IMG/VR virus record: IMGVR_UViG_3300017963_000688 | Location: 1 to 26,347 of that record | Reading direction: 5' to 3' (one strand) | From: a virus | Length of the DNA stretch: 26,347 nt | The notes under the pieces: model-generated | Databases searched by the model: none | What the model was told of the DNA's origin: nothing | Seen by the model: only the letters and a program-made list of their open reading frames with translations | In this document: positions 15,782-23,287 of the stretch, piece after piece | Layout: the number at the start of each line of letters is the position of its first letter | Numbering within the stretch: the first letter of the stretch is position 1 | Program-made: the position numbers and the translations under genes

Positions 15782-16954
15782 TTATACAGCTTGACATATC
15801 TGTTTAAAATCTGCGTTCTCTTGCCACTTTAATCTTGGGTAATCGTTTCCCTCATCTATCATCCATATAGTACTAAAATCCCATCCCGAATAAGTTGCTT
15901 GTTGTTGCATTGAAGATGTTGTTGATTTTGCTATACCTGCTACGTCGCCGTCTGTACCGACATCATTAAGTGGTGCTGGTGGAGTTGCTATTAAGTCGCC
16001 ATCCCAGTATATGCCAGTATGGGTCAGTGTTCCACCATCAGAGTTATTTCCTATAAACCCTCCAATCTCACCTGGTATCCCAGAATCTTCAATTCCGCTT
16101 ATAATTACAGATGAATAACAATTAGTTATAGAATTGTTTGTACCGCCTTTTAAACCTATTAAACCACCAACCCTAGTTAATGAATCTGTTCCAGATGTAT
16201 TTATAATCGAACCTGTGGCATAACAATTAGCAATGTCGCCACCAGAAAAATAACATAACCCGCCTGCTGAAAAAAAGTTACGGCTAGACGTATTTATTAC
16301 ATTAGCTGAACATATACTCATATTAGCATTAGTTGTGTGAATCAGCCCACCAGACTGATTGTTTTGGCTTCCACTAATAGAACCTTGAACGTGCACGTTT
16401 GTAATGGCAGTTGCCCCAAAATCGTTTGAGGTTAGTAAAGCACATGCCGAACCTGCATTAGTTATTGCCATATTTGATAAGGTTAAATTTTCTATTGTAG
16501 CACTGTTTACAGACCTAAAAAAGCTAACAGTTCCATTAGAAGCGTCCATTGAAATATTGCTTATTGTGAAGTAGTTACCGTCAAAAGAGCCAATAAACGG
16601 TAATCCTGGCGTACATAATGGCACAAAACCAGAGCCAGTGGCGTCAAGATTATTCATTAGTTCATAATCGCCACTTCTCAGATGAGTACCCTCAACACCG
16701 ATTTTCATTAAATCCGACATTGTATATATCTGAATCTTAGTTGGGTCAGGCGTAGGCCCTTCATAGTAGCAAGCCGCCCCGTTCCCTACCACAATCATCT
16801 CAGTGCCTGGCCTCTTCTCTACGCTGCCATATTTACGAGGTATCATGTTCTCTAGCCTGCGACAGCCAGAGGCGTACTTTTCTGTGTCAGTGCGTGTGTC
16901 TATTTTGGGGCTGAACTCACCGCCTGAGAATGTTACTGTGTTTATATTAGTCAT
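15782..16954 (-). CDS. Nozzle N-terminal cap fused to GLUG-type beta-helix domain
   Basis: A 390-residue fusion. Residues 1-55 repeat the nozzle cap (GGEFSPKIDTRTD, EKYASGCRRLENMIP, KRPGTEMI). Residues 56-70 are a linker (YYEGPTPDP). Residues 71-378 look like GLUG-repeat bacterial surface proteins: 'YELMNNLDATGSG', 'FIGSFDGNYFTISNISM', repeated GGLI/GGFIG and ITNCYSS/IANCYATGS turns, and the typical closing block SGWDFSTIWMIDEGNDYPRL. This is a right-handed beta-helix fold that may bind host surface glycans or proteins. The DNA is AT-richer than its neighbours (about 37% GC over 16081-16440 by hand count). The start at 16954 is chosen over 16969 because GAGGATGG precedes it and it mirrors the MTNIN start of the other cap copy. 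Confidence 0.82.
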   Translation of the reverse strand: MTNINTVTFSGGEFSPKIDTRTDTEKYASGCRRLENMIPRKYGSVEKRPGTEMIVVGNGAACYYEGPTPDPTKIQIYTMSDLMKIGVEGTHLRSGDYELMNNLDATGSGFVPLCTPGLPFIGSFDGNYFTISNISMDASNGTVSFFRSVNSATIENLTLSNMAITNAGSACALLTSNDFGATAITNVHVQGSISGSQNNQSGGLIHTTNANMSICSANVINTSSRNFFSAGGLCYFSGGDIANCYATGSIINTSGTDSLTRVGGLIGLKGGTNNSITNCYSSVIISGIEDSGIPGEIGGFIGNNSDGGTLTHTGIYWDGDLIATPPAPLNDVGTDGDVAGIAKSTTSSMQQQATYSGWDFSTIWMIDEGNDYPRLKWQENADFKQICQAV

Positions 16955-17141
16955 ATGTTCCATCCTCATTGCTGACCGCTATCTTAGTAGTCCCAGGCCT
17001 CTTAGTGGCATTACCATAGACATCCGGTATCATGTTCTCCAAGCGTCTGCAACCACCAGTGTATTTCTCAATGTCCTTTCGGGCATCTATTTCTGGCGTT
17101 ACTTCACCTGAATTGAAATTGACTACATTTATATTGGTCAT
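16947..17141 (-). CDS. Free nozzle N-terminal cap peptide (duplicate copy)
   Basis: A 64-residue ORF, MTNINVVNFNSGEVTPEIDA through the GCRRLENMIP block to KRPGTTKIAV, ending DGTYD and TAA. It aligns end to end with residues 1-55 of the GLUG fusion (28 of 43 identical by hand over the core) and with the cap of intact family members. It stops just where those proteins continue into the body. The next gene's ATG lies inside its last codons (ATGACTAA), so the two are translationally coupled. It could be a functional cap that associates with the body in trans, or the residue of a duplication. Conservation of all the diagnostic cap residues argues against simple decay. Confidence 0.75.
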   Translation of the reverse strand: MTNINVVNFNSGEVTPEIDARKDIEKYTGGCRRLENMIPDVYGNATKRPGTTKIAVSNEDGTYD

Positions 17142-17560
17142 ACTCTGCCTACCGATTCATTGATAACAGTTACGGGTGGTGGGTCGGATTCATCATATAC
17201 GTTTGTTACTGTCTGGTTTGAATTATATACTATACCGAGGTCAATCTCTTTACCATCTTGCCAGAACAACTCACCCTGTGCTAATGGGTAGTCGGTTACG
17301 GCTGGTGAACCACCTGTCTGTAGGAATATCTCAATACGATAAGTCTCTACGTCAGTTCCAGTGATGGCAGATGGGAAGTCTGCTGAGTAATAGTCACCAC
17401 CATTGTCTGTCATTGGAATATCATACGTCAATATGTTGGCGTCATTCCAGACTTCAAATGTATCAGTGCCTACTATATTCACAGCGTCATCCTGTTTCCT
17501 TCTAATGACGGCGTATAAAGTAAAGCCTGACTTATAAGTATTGTATATTTCATTAGCCAA
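17138..17560 (-). CDS. Structural-region protein of unknown function (TTG start)
   Basis: A 140-residue beta-rich protein: MANEIYNTYKSGFTLYAVIR, then DTFEVWNDANILTYDIPMTD, GGDYYSADFP and TYRIEIFLQTGGSP. The pattern resembles small Ig-like structural proteins encoded between the adaptor and nozzle genes. The frame opens with TTG at 17560; no ATG lies nearby in frame, and AGGAAAG sits about ten bases upstream, so TTG is the likely start. It overlaps the preceding gene by eight bases and the cap peptide gene by ATGA. Confidence 0.7.
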   Translation of the reverse strand: MANEIYNTYKSGFTLYAVIRRKQDDAVNIVGTDTFEVWNDANILTYDIPMTDNGGDYYSADFPSAITGTDVETYRIEIFLQTGGSPAVTDYPLAQGELFWQDGKEIDLGIVYNSNQTVTNVYDESDPPPVTVINESVGRV

Positions 17561-17750
17561 GGGTAGTTTTCTTTCCTGTTGACTTTGGTGCTAGGTTTCC
17601 GGTAAGGAATGTCTTCGATAGACCTGACCTTTTGCGTTCTTCTTTTACTGCAAATTCTTCTGCCTCGCTCTGTACGGTTGGTACGGGAGGTGGCTCTGGT
17701 ACTGGTGGTGCTTCAATTGGGTCTGGTGTTCCGCCAAATACGCTTCCCAT
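17553..17750 (-). CDS. Small proline-rich structural-region protein
   Basis: A 65-residue protein: MGSVFGG, a Pro-rich stretch (PPVPEPPPVPT), a charged helix (EEFAVKEERKRSGL) and TFLTGNLAP ending KKTTLG. Small proteins with a Pro-rich N-terminus, a basic helix and a 'T-I/F-L-T-G ... K-T-x-L-G' end are usual between portal/adaptor and tail genes of such phages. Role unknown. AAGGAGACGATAATG gives both the ribosome site and the overlap with the gp11-like stop. Confidence 0.8.
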   Translation of the reverse strand: MGSVFGGTPDPIEAPPVPEPPPVPTVQSEAEEFAVKEERKRSGLSKTFLTGNLAPKSTGKKTTLG

Positions 17751-18496
17751 TATCGTCTCCTTGATATATTGTGAGTAAATCGTGCATCATTCCATGTTAG
17801 TTTGGCTAAGTTGCCCTTGCCTTCTTGTCTACTTATTGTTCTTGCTCTACTAGAGAGTCTGGCGTATTCACCAAGAAGCATATTCCTTAACGACTGTGCC
17901 CCTGAGTCAATACCAGATAAGGGATTGAGCAGTGCGAGTGCGAGTTGATTTATGAACATCTCTGTGAACAGTGAATCCCACTCTGTAGTATCTGCGACTT
18001 GTTTGATATAAACTATATCAAGTTCAGTCTCAGTTGATAATATATTATTGCTTTCAAGTGCCCAGTCCTGCTTGGAGTCTGTTGCACTGTTTATGTCTAT
18101 TACTGCATAGAGCCTAAGTGAGTCTGCTGGCAGGTCATATTCTGCTCCATATACATCTGTTGCAGAAGCTGACACCTCCACCCACTTGCCAGCTCCAAGG
18201 TCTGTATCAAAGTCGTCTGAGGTATGAGCTATTGCACATTTATACTGAACAGAGTCCTCATATACATACTGGTCTGTGGTATATACAGTCTCAGTCTTCC
18301 ATCCAGATGATAACCTAAGCGGTACACGGGCGAACTGCCAGTTGAAACTTCTTGTTAGCGAATCTCTTACTTGGGCAAAATGCAGGTTGGCCTGTTCGCC
18401 TTGGACTGTTGTTTGCAAGGCTTCTGTCATTTGCTTTGCGCCAATCCTAGCTAGTGACTGGTTTGCTAATGCAACTTCTTCTGTTGTTAATGCCAT
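17750..18496 (-). CDS. Tail tubular protein A (gp11-like adaptor) with CBM-like insert
   Basis: A 248-residue protein with the adaptor signature: ALTTEEVALANQSLARIGA, FAQVRDSLTRSFNWQFAR, DLPADSLRLYAV, and C-terminal FTEMFINQLALALLNPLSG. Gp11-type proteins form the ring between portal and nozzle. Residues about 65-108 interrupt the usual order with a segment (YEDSVQYKCAIAHTSDDF, then KWVEV) like family 5/12 carbohydrate-binding modules, which also appear in other phage tail proteins. It is the first gene after a strong terminator. GAGG lies nine bases before the ATG. Confidence 0.87.
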   Translation of the reverse strand: MALTTEEVALANQSLARIGAKQMTEALQTTVQGEQANLHFAQVRDSLTRSFNWQFARVPLRLSSGWKTETVYTTDQYVYEDSVQYKCAIAHTSDDFDTDLGAGKWVEVSASATDVYGAEYDLPADSLRLYAVIDINSATDSKQDWALESNNILSTETELDIVYIKQVADTTEWDSLFTEMFINQLALALLNPLSGIDSGAQSLRNMLLGEYARLSSRARTISRQEGKGNLAKLTWNDARFTHNISRRR

Positions 18497-18504
18497 AATT
18501 ACCT

Positions 18505-18535
18505 CAAAGAAAAGAGCGGGAGCCGAAGCCCCCGC
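18505..18535 (-). terminator. Rho-independent terminator after the capsid genes
   Basis: On the - strand, GCGGGGGC (18535-18528) pairs with GCTCCCGC (18523-18516) through eight pairs, one a wobble, closed by a C(UUCG)G tetraloop. The U-rich tract TCTTTTCTTT follows. It lies between the decoration-like gene and the adaptor gene, so it should lower tail-gene mRNA relative to capsid mRNA. The adaptor's ribosome site comes directly after it. Confidence 0.9.
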
Positions 18536-18544
18536 CCGTTATTA

Positions 18545-19315
18545 CTACTCTAAGTCAAGATCGACGATTGCTGGTTCAGCAGCAGCCGCTACGATCATAA
18601 CTGTACCCCATGAAGGCTTTAGTGTAACACGTACACCACAAGCCCCGGCAACAGCCATAGCTGCGGGAGCACCAACTGTATCACCAACAACCACTGTTTC
18701 AGCGGTATCAACGATAAGAGGAGCAGGCCCAGCTGTCTGTGCCCAGAAGTATTCGTCAGCAGCAACATCAACTAGAGCCACACCATTGGCAGCACCAGTT
18801 TGAGTTGTTGGGAATACTACTACATTGCTCTGTTTTGCAGGAACGATAGTAATCTCGTCGGTCGCTACAATAGCATTGCGAATTGGAGTTTCAAGAACAA
18901 GGTCAAGCAACGTGTCGGTAGACTGCTGCTTACTAGACTTGATCTTATAAATATCACCAAGAGCCGTTGCAGCACCCTTGTTGACGTTAAGATAACCACC
19001 AGCAAGCTCGTCATCAACGAGAGTTGCGCCAGTAGTAATCAGGACAGTAATCTCTGTAGCTCCCACAGATTGAGGGTGGGCAGTCTGAGCAATGGCAACC
19101 AGTTTAGTTTCAACCGGTGCCTGCTGAGACATCAGTGCAGCACCAATAGCTGCAGCTCCATTACGGCTGTATCTGAAGATACGTCCATCGCCATACTCAA
19201 GCTTTGTGCCTACCTGATATTCCTGTGTTTTACTAACAGAATAAATGTCCGTTTGTGGCTCACTTAGCGAGCCGTTGATGATTGTATTATCGTAACTGAT
19301 AATTGGTGCAGTCAT
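18545..19315 (-). CDS. Capsid-associated (decoration or head-fibre type) protein
   Basis: A 256-residue protein, rich in Ala, Thr, Val and Gly, with many short beta strands (GTKLEYGDGRIFRYSRNG, ITVLITTGATLVDDELAGG, LDLVLETPIRNAI, TVVVGDTVGAPAAM). It has no catalytic motif. It lies 14 bases after the major capsid gene, has AAAGGAG before its ATG, and is followed by a terminator, so it is expressed at capsid level. Proteins of this size and place in related phages are abundant virion components. Its precise role, such as cementing or fibre, is inferred from position. Confidence 0.7.
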   Translation of the reverse strand: MTAPIISYDNTIINGSLSEPQTDIYSVSKTQEYQVGTKLEYGDGRIFRYSRNGAAAIGAALMSQQAPVETKLVAIAQTAHPQSVGATEITVLITTGATLVDDELAGGYLNVNKGAATALGDIYKIKSSKQQSTDTLLDLVLETPIRNAIVATDEITIVPAKQSNVVVFPTTQTGAANGVALVDVAADEYFWAQTAGPAPLIVDTAETVVVGDTVGAPAAMAVAGACGVRVTLKPSWGTVMIVAAAAEPAIVDLDLE

Positions 19316-19328
19316 AACAAGCTCCTTT

Positions 19329-20249
19329 CTAAGCGATTTTCATAAGTGCTTCGTGAACCTTAGCACCTTCAAGACGGATAGCACCAGCACTCATTTCAGA
19401 GTAAACCTGAGTTGAGTAGTTCTTATCGTCCCGTTCTGTTATCCTTGACGTGACACCCTCAGCCGTTCCGAGGATAATTCCATCTTCTGCCCATGCGAAT
19501 GTACGTGAGCAGCTTCCGTCTGTGGTATCAGCAGGAAGTCTATTCGACCACACCCACTTGAACCCCATAAACGAATCTACTTTACCCTGCACAAGAGTTT
19601 TGACGGTGTTGTAATCAGCACTGCCAACCTCTGTGATGTCAAGCATGTCTGCAATCTCTTGAGGAGTTACACACCAGTACTTTGTGATGTCAGGGTCTAC
19701 ATCCTCTTCGTTGAACAACTGCATCATGTCAAGCATCTTAGCAAGAGTGATAATTGTCTCTGTGCCTGGAGTTGCGAGAGTACCAAGACTAGTGATAGTT
19801 CCATCGCCATTCATAGAGCGTGAATCGTCTTTGAATGCAATACTTGTCTGACCAGACTGACCTGTGGCTACATCTGCATAAACACTGGCAATGATGATGT
19901 CATCAAGCTTACGTCCCAGAGTCATAGCCTGTGCGTTAGCATAAGGGCTCTGTGGGTCGACAAGCATCTTGAGTTCGTCCATATTGTCAATAAGTGTTGC
20001 TGTGTTGTAGTCTGCTGGAGTCAGCCGACGTCTGCTGTGCGGAATCTCGTTAAGAGGAGTATCGCCGTGGCGAGTAGTCATCTCTTGAGCGTCCGCAAGT
20101 CCGAGCCTTTCGTAGTAGGCATTTCGGGCATTTGTCACAGTCTCGTTACGTACAAAGTTTCTAAGCTTAGAACCCTTCTGTTGTGAGAGCATGTAAACTA
20201 GCGCGGAATACTGTTCCGTAAAGGCAGTTGTAACTGTACTTGCTGCCAT
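19329..20249 (-). CDS. Major capsid protein
   Basis: A 306-residue protein right after the scaffold gene. Landmarks typical of this HK97-fold capsid family are an N-terminal helix with FTEQYSALVYMLSQQKGSKL, 'RLGLADAQEMTTRHGDTPLN', 'RRRLTPADYNTATLIDNMDELKM' (E-loop region), 'ALGRKLDDIIIASV'-like helix, 'WCVTPQEIADML', and a C-terminal DKNYSTQVYSEMSAGAIRLE block. It assembles the icosahedral shell. AAGGAACGTAACAATG gives a good ribosome site. It has no obvious N-terminal protease-processed delta domain, which agrees with the separate scaffold. Ends with TAG. Confidence 0.9.
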   Translation of the reverse strand: MAASTVTTAFTEQYSALVYMLSQQKGSKLRNFVRNETVTNARNAYYERLGLADAQEMTTRHGDTPLNEIPHSRRRLTPADYNTATLIDNMDELKMLVDPQSPYANAQAMTLGRKLDDIIIASVYADVATGQSGQTSIAFKDDSRSMNGDGTITSLGTLATPGTETIITLAKMLDMMQLFNEEDVDPDITKYWCVTPQEIADMLDITEVGSADYNTVKTLVQGKVDSFMGFKWVWSNRLPADTTDGSCSRTFAWAEDGIILGTAEGVTSRITERDDKNYSTQVYSEMSAGAIRLEGAKVHEALMKIA

Positions 20250-20270
20250 TGTTACGTTCCTTAAATTAGT

Positions 20271-20354
20271 TTACTGTTGTTCGATATAAGCTACCGCACG
20301 CGCGACCTTATCTTCATTTAAAGTCTGATAGACTACCGACCTCACGGCTATCGG
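20271..20354 (-). other. In-frame open extension after the scaffold amber stop
   Basis: After the scaffold TAG (20355-20357), the same frame stays open for 27 codons and ends in TAA at 20271-20273. The peptide (PIAVRSVVYQTLNEDKVARA and onward) looks protein-like, with an amphipathic helix and a normal composition. A GTG at codon 4 could start a 24-residue peptide but lacks a ribosome site. It may be a readthrough tail, a former C-terminus cut off by the amber codon, or chance. Confidence 0.4.
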
Positions 20355-21209
20355 CTACTCTGGGTGAGCTTCGGCATACAGTGCCGCTATTTCTCGCGTA
20401 ATCTGGTTGTATCTCGACGGACTCGTTTTCTTGAGCTCTCCATTAAGATACCCCGGAGTATTACGCAGCATATCTGCTTCCGCTAGTGCATCGCTTGGTG
20501 TATGTTTGGTTACATCGGCAGATATTACTTTATGTTCAACGAATTTAGATGCCATATTAGCAAGGAAGTCAGCAACCAATGGGTCGTTACCAATCTTGCC
20601 AAGCAAAGCTTCTTTTGTTTCGTCTGTGGTATTCTCTTCAATCATTCTGTTTGCAAGATGCATTCGTTCATCGTAGGCTGCACCCCATTGTTCTTTTAGG
20701 TCGGCCTGGCACTTCTCCATGGCCTGCATCTCAGACTCTTGCATGGCCTGTCTCATCCCCATCATACGGCTGTCATCAAGCTCAATCAACTTCTGAACTG
20801 CTGTTGGGCTCAAACCGAGTGAGTGGGCAAGATTCTTGAAGGCAGACTCCATTTCTTGGTTGACTTCTCCAAGTTCTTCAAGATGTGTAATCTCGTATTC
20901 ATCCGGTGTGTCTGGCCTCCCACAGGCCTTGTGGAACTCATCCCACTCTGTCTGGCTTGACTGTTCTGTTGGCATAACCATCATATTTGGTTGTTTGCCA
21001 ATCATCTTCTGTGCATTTACCAACTGTGACGCCATTGCTGCTACACTAGGCGTGCTTTTTAGCGTCAGGTCACTTCTGAGGTCTTCTGCTACTCCTGCAT
21101 GTTCCATCCAACCTTCTGTGAAGTTACCATCCTCTCCAATGTAGTTTGTTGAGACTGTTTCACCCGCTACCGGTTCTTCTACCGACGTGTTTTCAGCTAC
21201 CTCTGTCAT
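20355..21209 (-). CDS. Capsid assembly scaffolding protein
   Basis: A 284-residue acidic, helical, Met/Gln-rich protein immediately upstream of the capsid gene. Typical scaffold features are an acidic N-terminus (MTEVAENTSVEEP), 'PDTPDEYE' near residue 100, a long helix region (MGMRQAMQESEMQAMEKCQADLKEQWG), and a charged C-terminal end. Scaffolds guide capsid subunits and then leave. The start overlaps the Bbp19-like gene by 17 bases; a GAGAG lies before the ATG. It ends with an amber codon followed by an unusual in-frame extension. Confidence 0.88.
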   Translation of the reverse strand: MTEVAENTSVEEPVAGETVSTNYIGEDGNFTEGWMEHAGVAEDLRSDLTLKSTPSVAAMASQLVNAQKMIGKQPNMMVMPTEQSSQTEWDEFHKACGRPDTPDEYEITHLEELGEVNQEMESAFKNLAHSLGLSPTAVQKLIELDDSRMMGMRQAMQESEMQAMEKCQADLKEQWGAAYDERMHLANRMIEENTTDETKEALLGKIGNDPLVADFLANMASKFVEHKVISADVTKHTPSDALAEADMLRNTPGYLNGELKKTSPSRYNQITREIAALYAEAHPE

Positions 21210-21450
21210 TTCTTGCTCTCGCTTTCTTTTTTGTTTCTATGTCTTTATTAATCATCTCATGGATATACAATACCATGACTCTCTTTCCTTCTTCATATGG
21301 AAGCTTGCCTAAGTCAACTTCACCTTCTTTGTTTAAGCAAGGCCTGTTTAATGTTGTCCGTTTATTAAGTGCTTCAAGAACCCTTTGTCCATAAGGCGAA
21401 CCAAAGGTGTCTTTAAAGTCCATTACTAACTGTCTCTTCTCTTCAGTCAT
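21193..21450 (-). CDS. Bbp19-like small phage protein
   Basis: An 85-residue protein with the layout of the Bbp19-like family found between portal and scaffold genes: DFKDTFGSPYGQRVLEALNK, then 'YEEGKRVMVLYIHEMIN'. The family is predicted to be a small helical virion-assembly factor; its role is not known to me. The ATG directly follows the portal TAA, with GGGAGCG as ribosome site, and its end overlaps the scaffold start. Confidence 0.85.
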   Translation of the reverse strand: MTEEKRQLVMDFKDTFGSPYGQRVLEALNKRTTLNRPCLNKEGEVDLGKLPYEEGKRVMVLYIHEMINKDIETKKKARARNDRGS

Positions 21451-23070
21451 TTACGCTCCCATTAGTTGGCCAGCAGGTGAGCCTGGTTCTGGTGCTTTAG
21501 TTGAACCAGGGTAAGCCTTGGCCGCTGCTTCTGCCATTTGCATTCCCTTTTGTTCGTTGATCTCAGCTTGACGCTTCTCACGCTTGGCCTGAACCTCTTC
21601 CATTGATGCAATATCTTCTTCGTTCACGCCAAAGTCTCTGGCCATTCTTCGTATTGCGTCGTCCCAGTCTATGTTATCAAGGGCGGCTGGATTCATTTCC
21701 TGCACTGCACCAAGAATCGAAATCCACTGTTGAGCTGCTTCTGTCTCACCGCTTCTTAACGCAAGGGAGAGTGGTCCGGTATATTCAATCTTGAACTCCT
21801 GACCCTGTAGTTCTGGGGGTGGCGGCTGTAGTTTGCCGTTCCTTAGAAGAAGCATGACAACACGCTCGATGGTAGGAGTGAACAACTCACTTTGTAACCT
21901 ACCAATTGGTGAGCCAATCTTCTTGAACGACTCTAGAACCCTCTGTCTAATCTCTGTTGTGGTTCGTCTGTCTCCGGTTAGTCCGGTGAGTGGGGCAAAG
22001 GCTGAGGCAAAGAAGGCATCTTTGATTATCTCCTGCTGCATCATTAGGATGTCTTTGGTGATTGGGAAGTTGCCTTTAATCCCATCGTCAACTGCTTTGA
22101 TTGAACCAATCTGTTGTACATAGTTATTGGCATCTGGAGAAGCATCGAACTCACCCTCAAACGAATCAAGTATCTCACGGGCTGGGTTATTCCACTTATT
22201 ACCACATTCGGTAAGGTCACGCATCATCAGATTACATACCTGCGTCTGTGGGAGTATCTCTGTGCCCTGACCCCTGCCATACTTCTCTGTGGACGATTTG
22301 AGCCAACGTGGGACGCTATAAGGGAACTCGTCAAAGCCGCCCTCGTCTACTACCTCTACATCCTTGACAGATACATACAGTGACTCAATAGGCATGTTCT
22401 GGTTGTCTTGGAGATTGGGGTTGCGTCTTGCCCTTGGACGAATGATGTGGATGTATTCAAATATCTCTTCGGCTCTGTCTGGGTCTGATGCTGCCATAGA
22501 AGCTTCTTTGCCTGGGTTGGAAAACTCCTGTGTTGCCTGACGTGCTGTGAGGTTAAGGGTGAGGATTACTGTGTCAACCCTACCTGCCGAGTTCTCCATG
22601 ATTTGGTATGTACCAATGGCATAGTCCTTAAAGTTCAGGAAGCCTTGGTATTCAGAGTAAAGATTACCAGTCCCAAACACAACCAACGACCTGAGTGTTT
22701 CTGTGAGCTGGAGCATGAAGTTAGATGCAAACAGTTCATCATGTACAACCTCAGTAGCCTTATTGAGATACCTCTTTACGTCATCTACGTCTTGTAGGTC
22801 ACGGTTAGATGGTTTCAATGAGAAGAACTTCTGGCCTGGAGGGACTAGGTTGTGAGCCAATCCAGCAGCCATGTTCTGGCTTTCCATCACGGCAGTGACA
22901 TCATATATCTTCTGGGTCTTACGTTCACCCGGCTCCTTCTTGTCTACAATCTGATTCTCTCTTGGATAAGTGAGGTCAGCAGTGTCCTGCCACAGATTCC
23001 TGAAGTTGGACTGCTTTGAATGTTCACGATCTCTAAGGGAGATGATTTGTTGGGCTCGTTTGTCGGCCAT
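21451..23070 (-). CDS. Portal protein (head-to-tail connector family)
   Basis: A 539-residue protein of the podovirus head-to-tail connector family. N-terminal landmarks are RDREHSKQSNFRNLWQDTAD, YPRENQ, YDVTAVMESQNMAAGLAHNL and VPPGQKFFSLKP. Later ones are LRSLVVFGTGNLY, EFPYSVPRW, YGRGQGTEILPQ, LTGDRRTTTEIRQR and GRLQSELFTPTIERV. Twelve copies form the ring through which DNA enters and leaves, and which binds the terminase and the gp11-like adaptor. The C-terminus is Gln/Ala-rich and helical (barrel). GAGGACTAAC precedes the ATG, one base after the upstream stop. Confidence 0.95.
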   Translation of the reverse strand: MADKRAQQIISLRDREHSKQSNFRNLWQDTADLTYPRENQIVDKKEPGERKTQKIYDVTAVMESQNMAAGLAHNLVPPGQKFFSLKPSNRDLQDVDDVKRYLNKATEVVHDELFASNFMLQLTETLRSLVVFGTGNLYSEYQGFLNFKDYAIGTYQIMENSAGRVDTVILTLNLTARQATQEFSNPGKEASMAASDPDRAEEIFEYIHIIRPRARRNPNLQDNQNMPIESLYVSVKDVEVVDEGGFDEFPYSVPRWLKSSTEKYGRGQGTEILPQTQVCNLMMRDLTECGNKWNNPAREILDSFEGEFDASPDANNYVQQIGSIKAVDDGIKGNFPITKDILMMQQEIIKDAFFASAFAPLTGLTGDRRTTTEIRQRVLESFKKIGSPIGRLQSELFTPTIERVVMLLLRNGKLQPPPPELQGQEFKIEYTGPLSLALRSGETEAAQQWISILGAVQEMNPAALDNIDWDDAIRRMARDFGVNEEDIASMEEVQAKREKRQAEINEQKGMQMAEAAAKAYPGSTKAPEPGSPAGQLMGA

Positions 23071-23071
23071 G

Positions 23072-23287
23072 TTAGTCCTCTATTAAATTACCTTCAGCAT
23101 CTCTTGGCCAAAGCTTTACTACTCGTTCAGGCATGCCTGAGTTACTTAAGTCATACTTTGGGCCAAAATGTGAGCCCTTACCATTCCTACCCCACATGTG
23201 TTTGGGGAGGGTTTTTCCGTTATGGTCACATTTACCAAGCCTGTAGTTTTTTACTATTTGGTCTTTTATCTGTCTTGTATTGTCCAT
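23072..23287 (-). CDS. Small hypothetical protein between terminase and portal
   Basis: A 71-residue basic protein with no recognised domain: QIKDQIVKNYRLGKCDHNGK, PKHMWGRNGKG, GMPERVVKLWPRDAEGN. It overlaps the large terminase stop as TAATG and ends one base before the portal start, so it belongs to the packaging-head operon. The conserved-looking C and W residues may reflect a small fold, but no role can be given. Confidence 0.7.
   Translation of the reverse strand: MDNTRQIKDQIVKNYRLGKCDHNGKTLPKHMWGRNGKGSHFGPKYDLSNSGMPERVVKLWPRDAEGNLIED

Noticed and set aside
13673-17141. Diversity-generating retroelement at the nozzle locus
   Set aside because: The two cap copies are diverged over all bases rather than at adenines, and no reverse transcriptase is present in the window.
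18276-18803. 175-codon + strand ORF across the adaptor start and terminator
   Set aside because: It spans a gene boundary and a terminator hairpin on the other strand and shows no protein family features.
20271-20357. Reassigned amber codon (alternative genetic code)
   Set aside because: TAG ends several solid genes here, including the capsid, fibre and J-domain protein genes, so amber is a normal stop.
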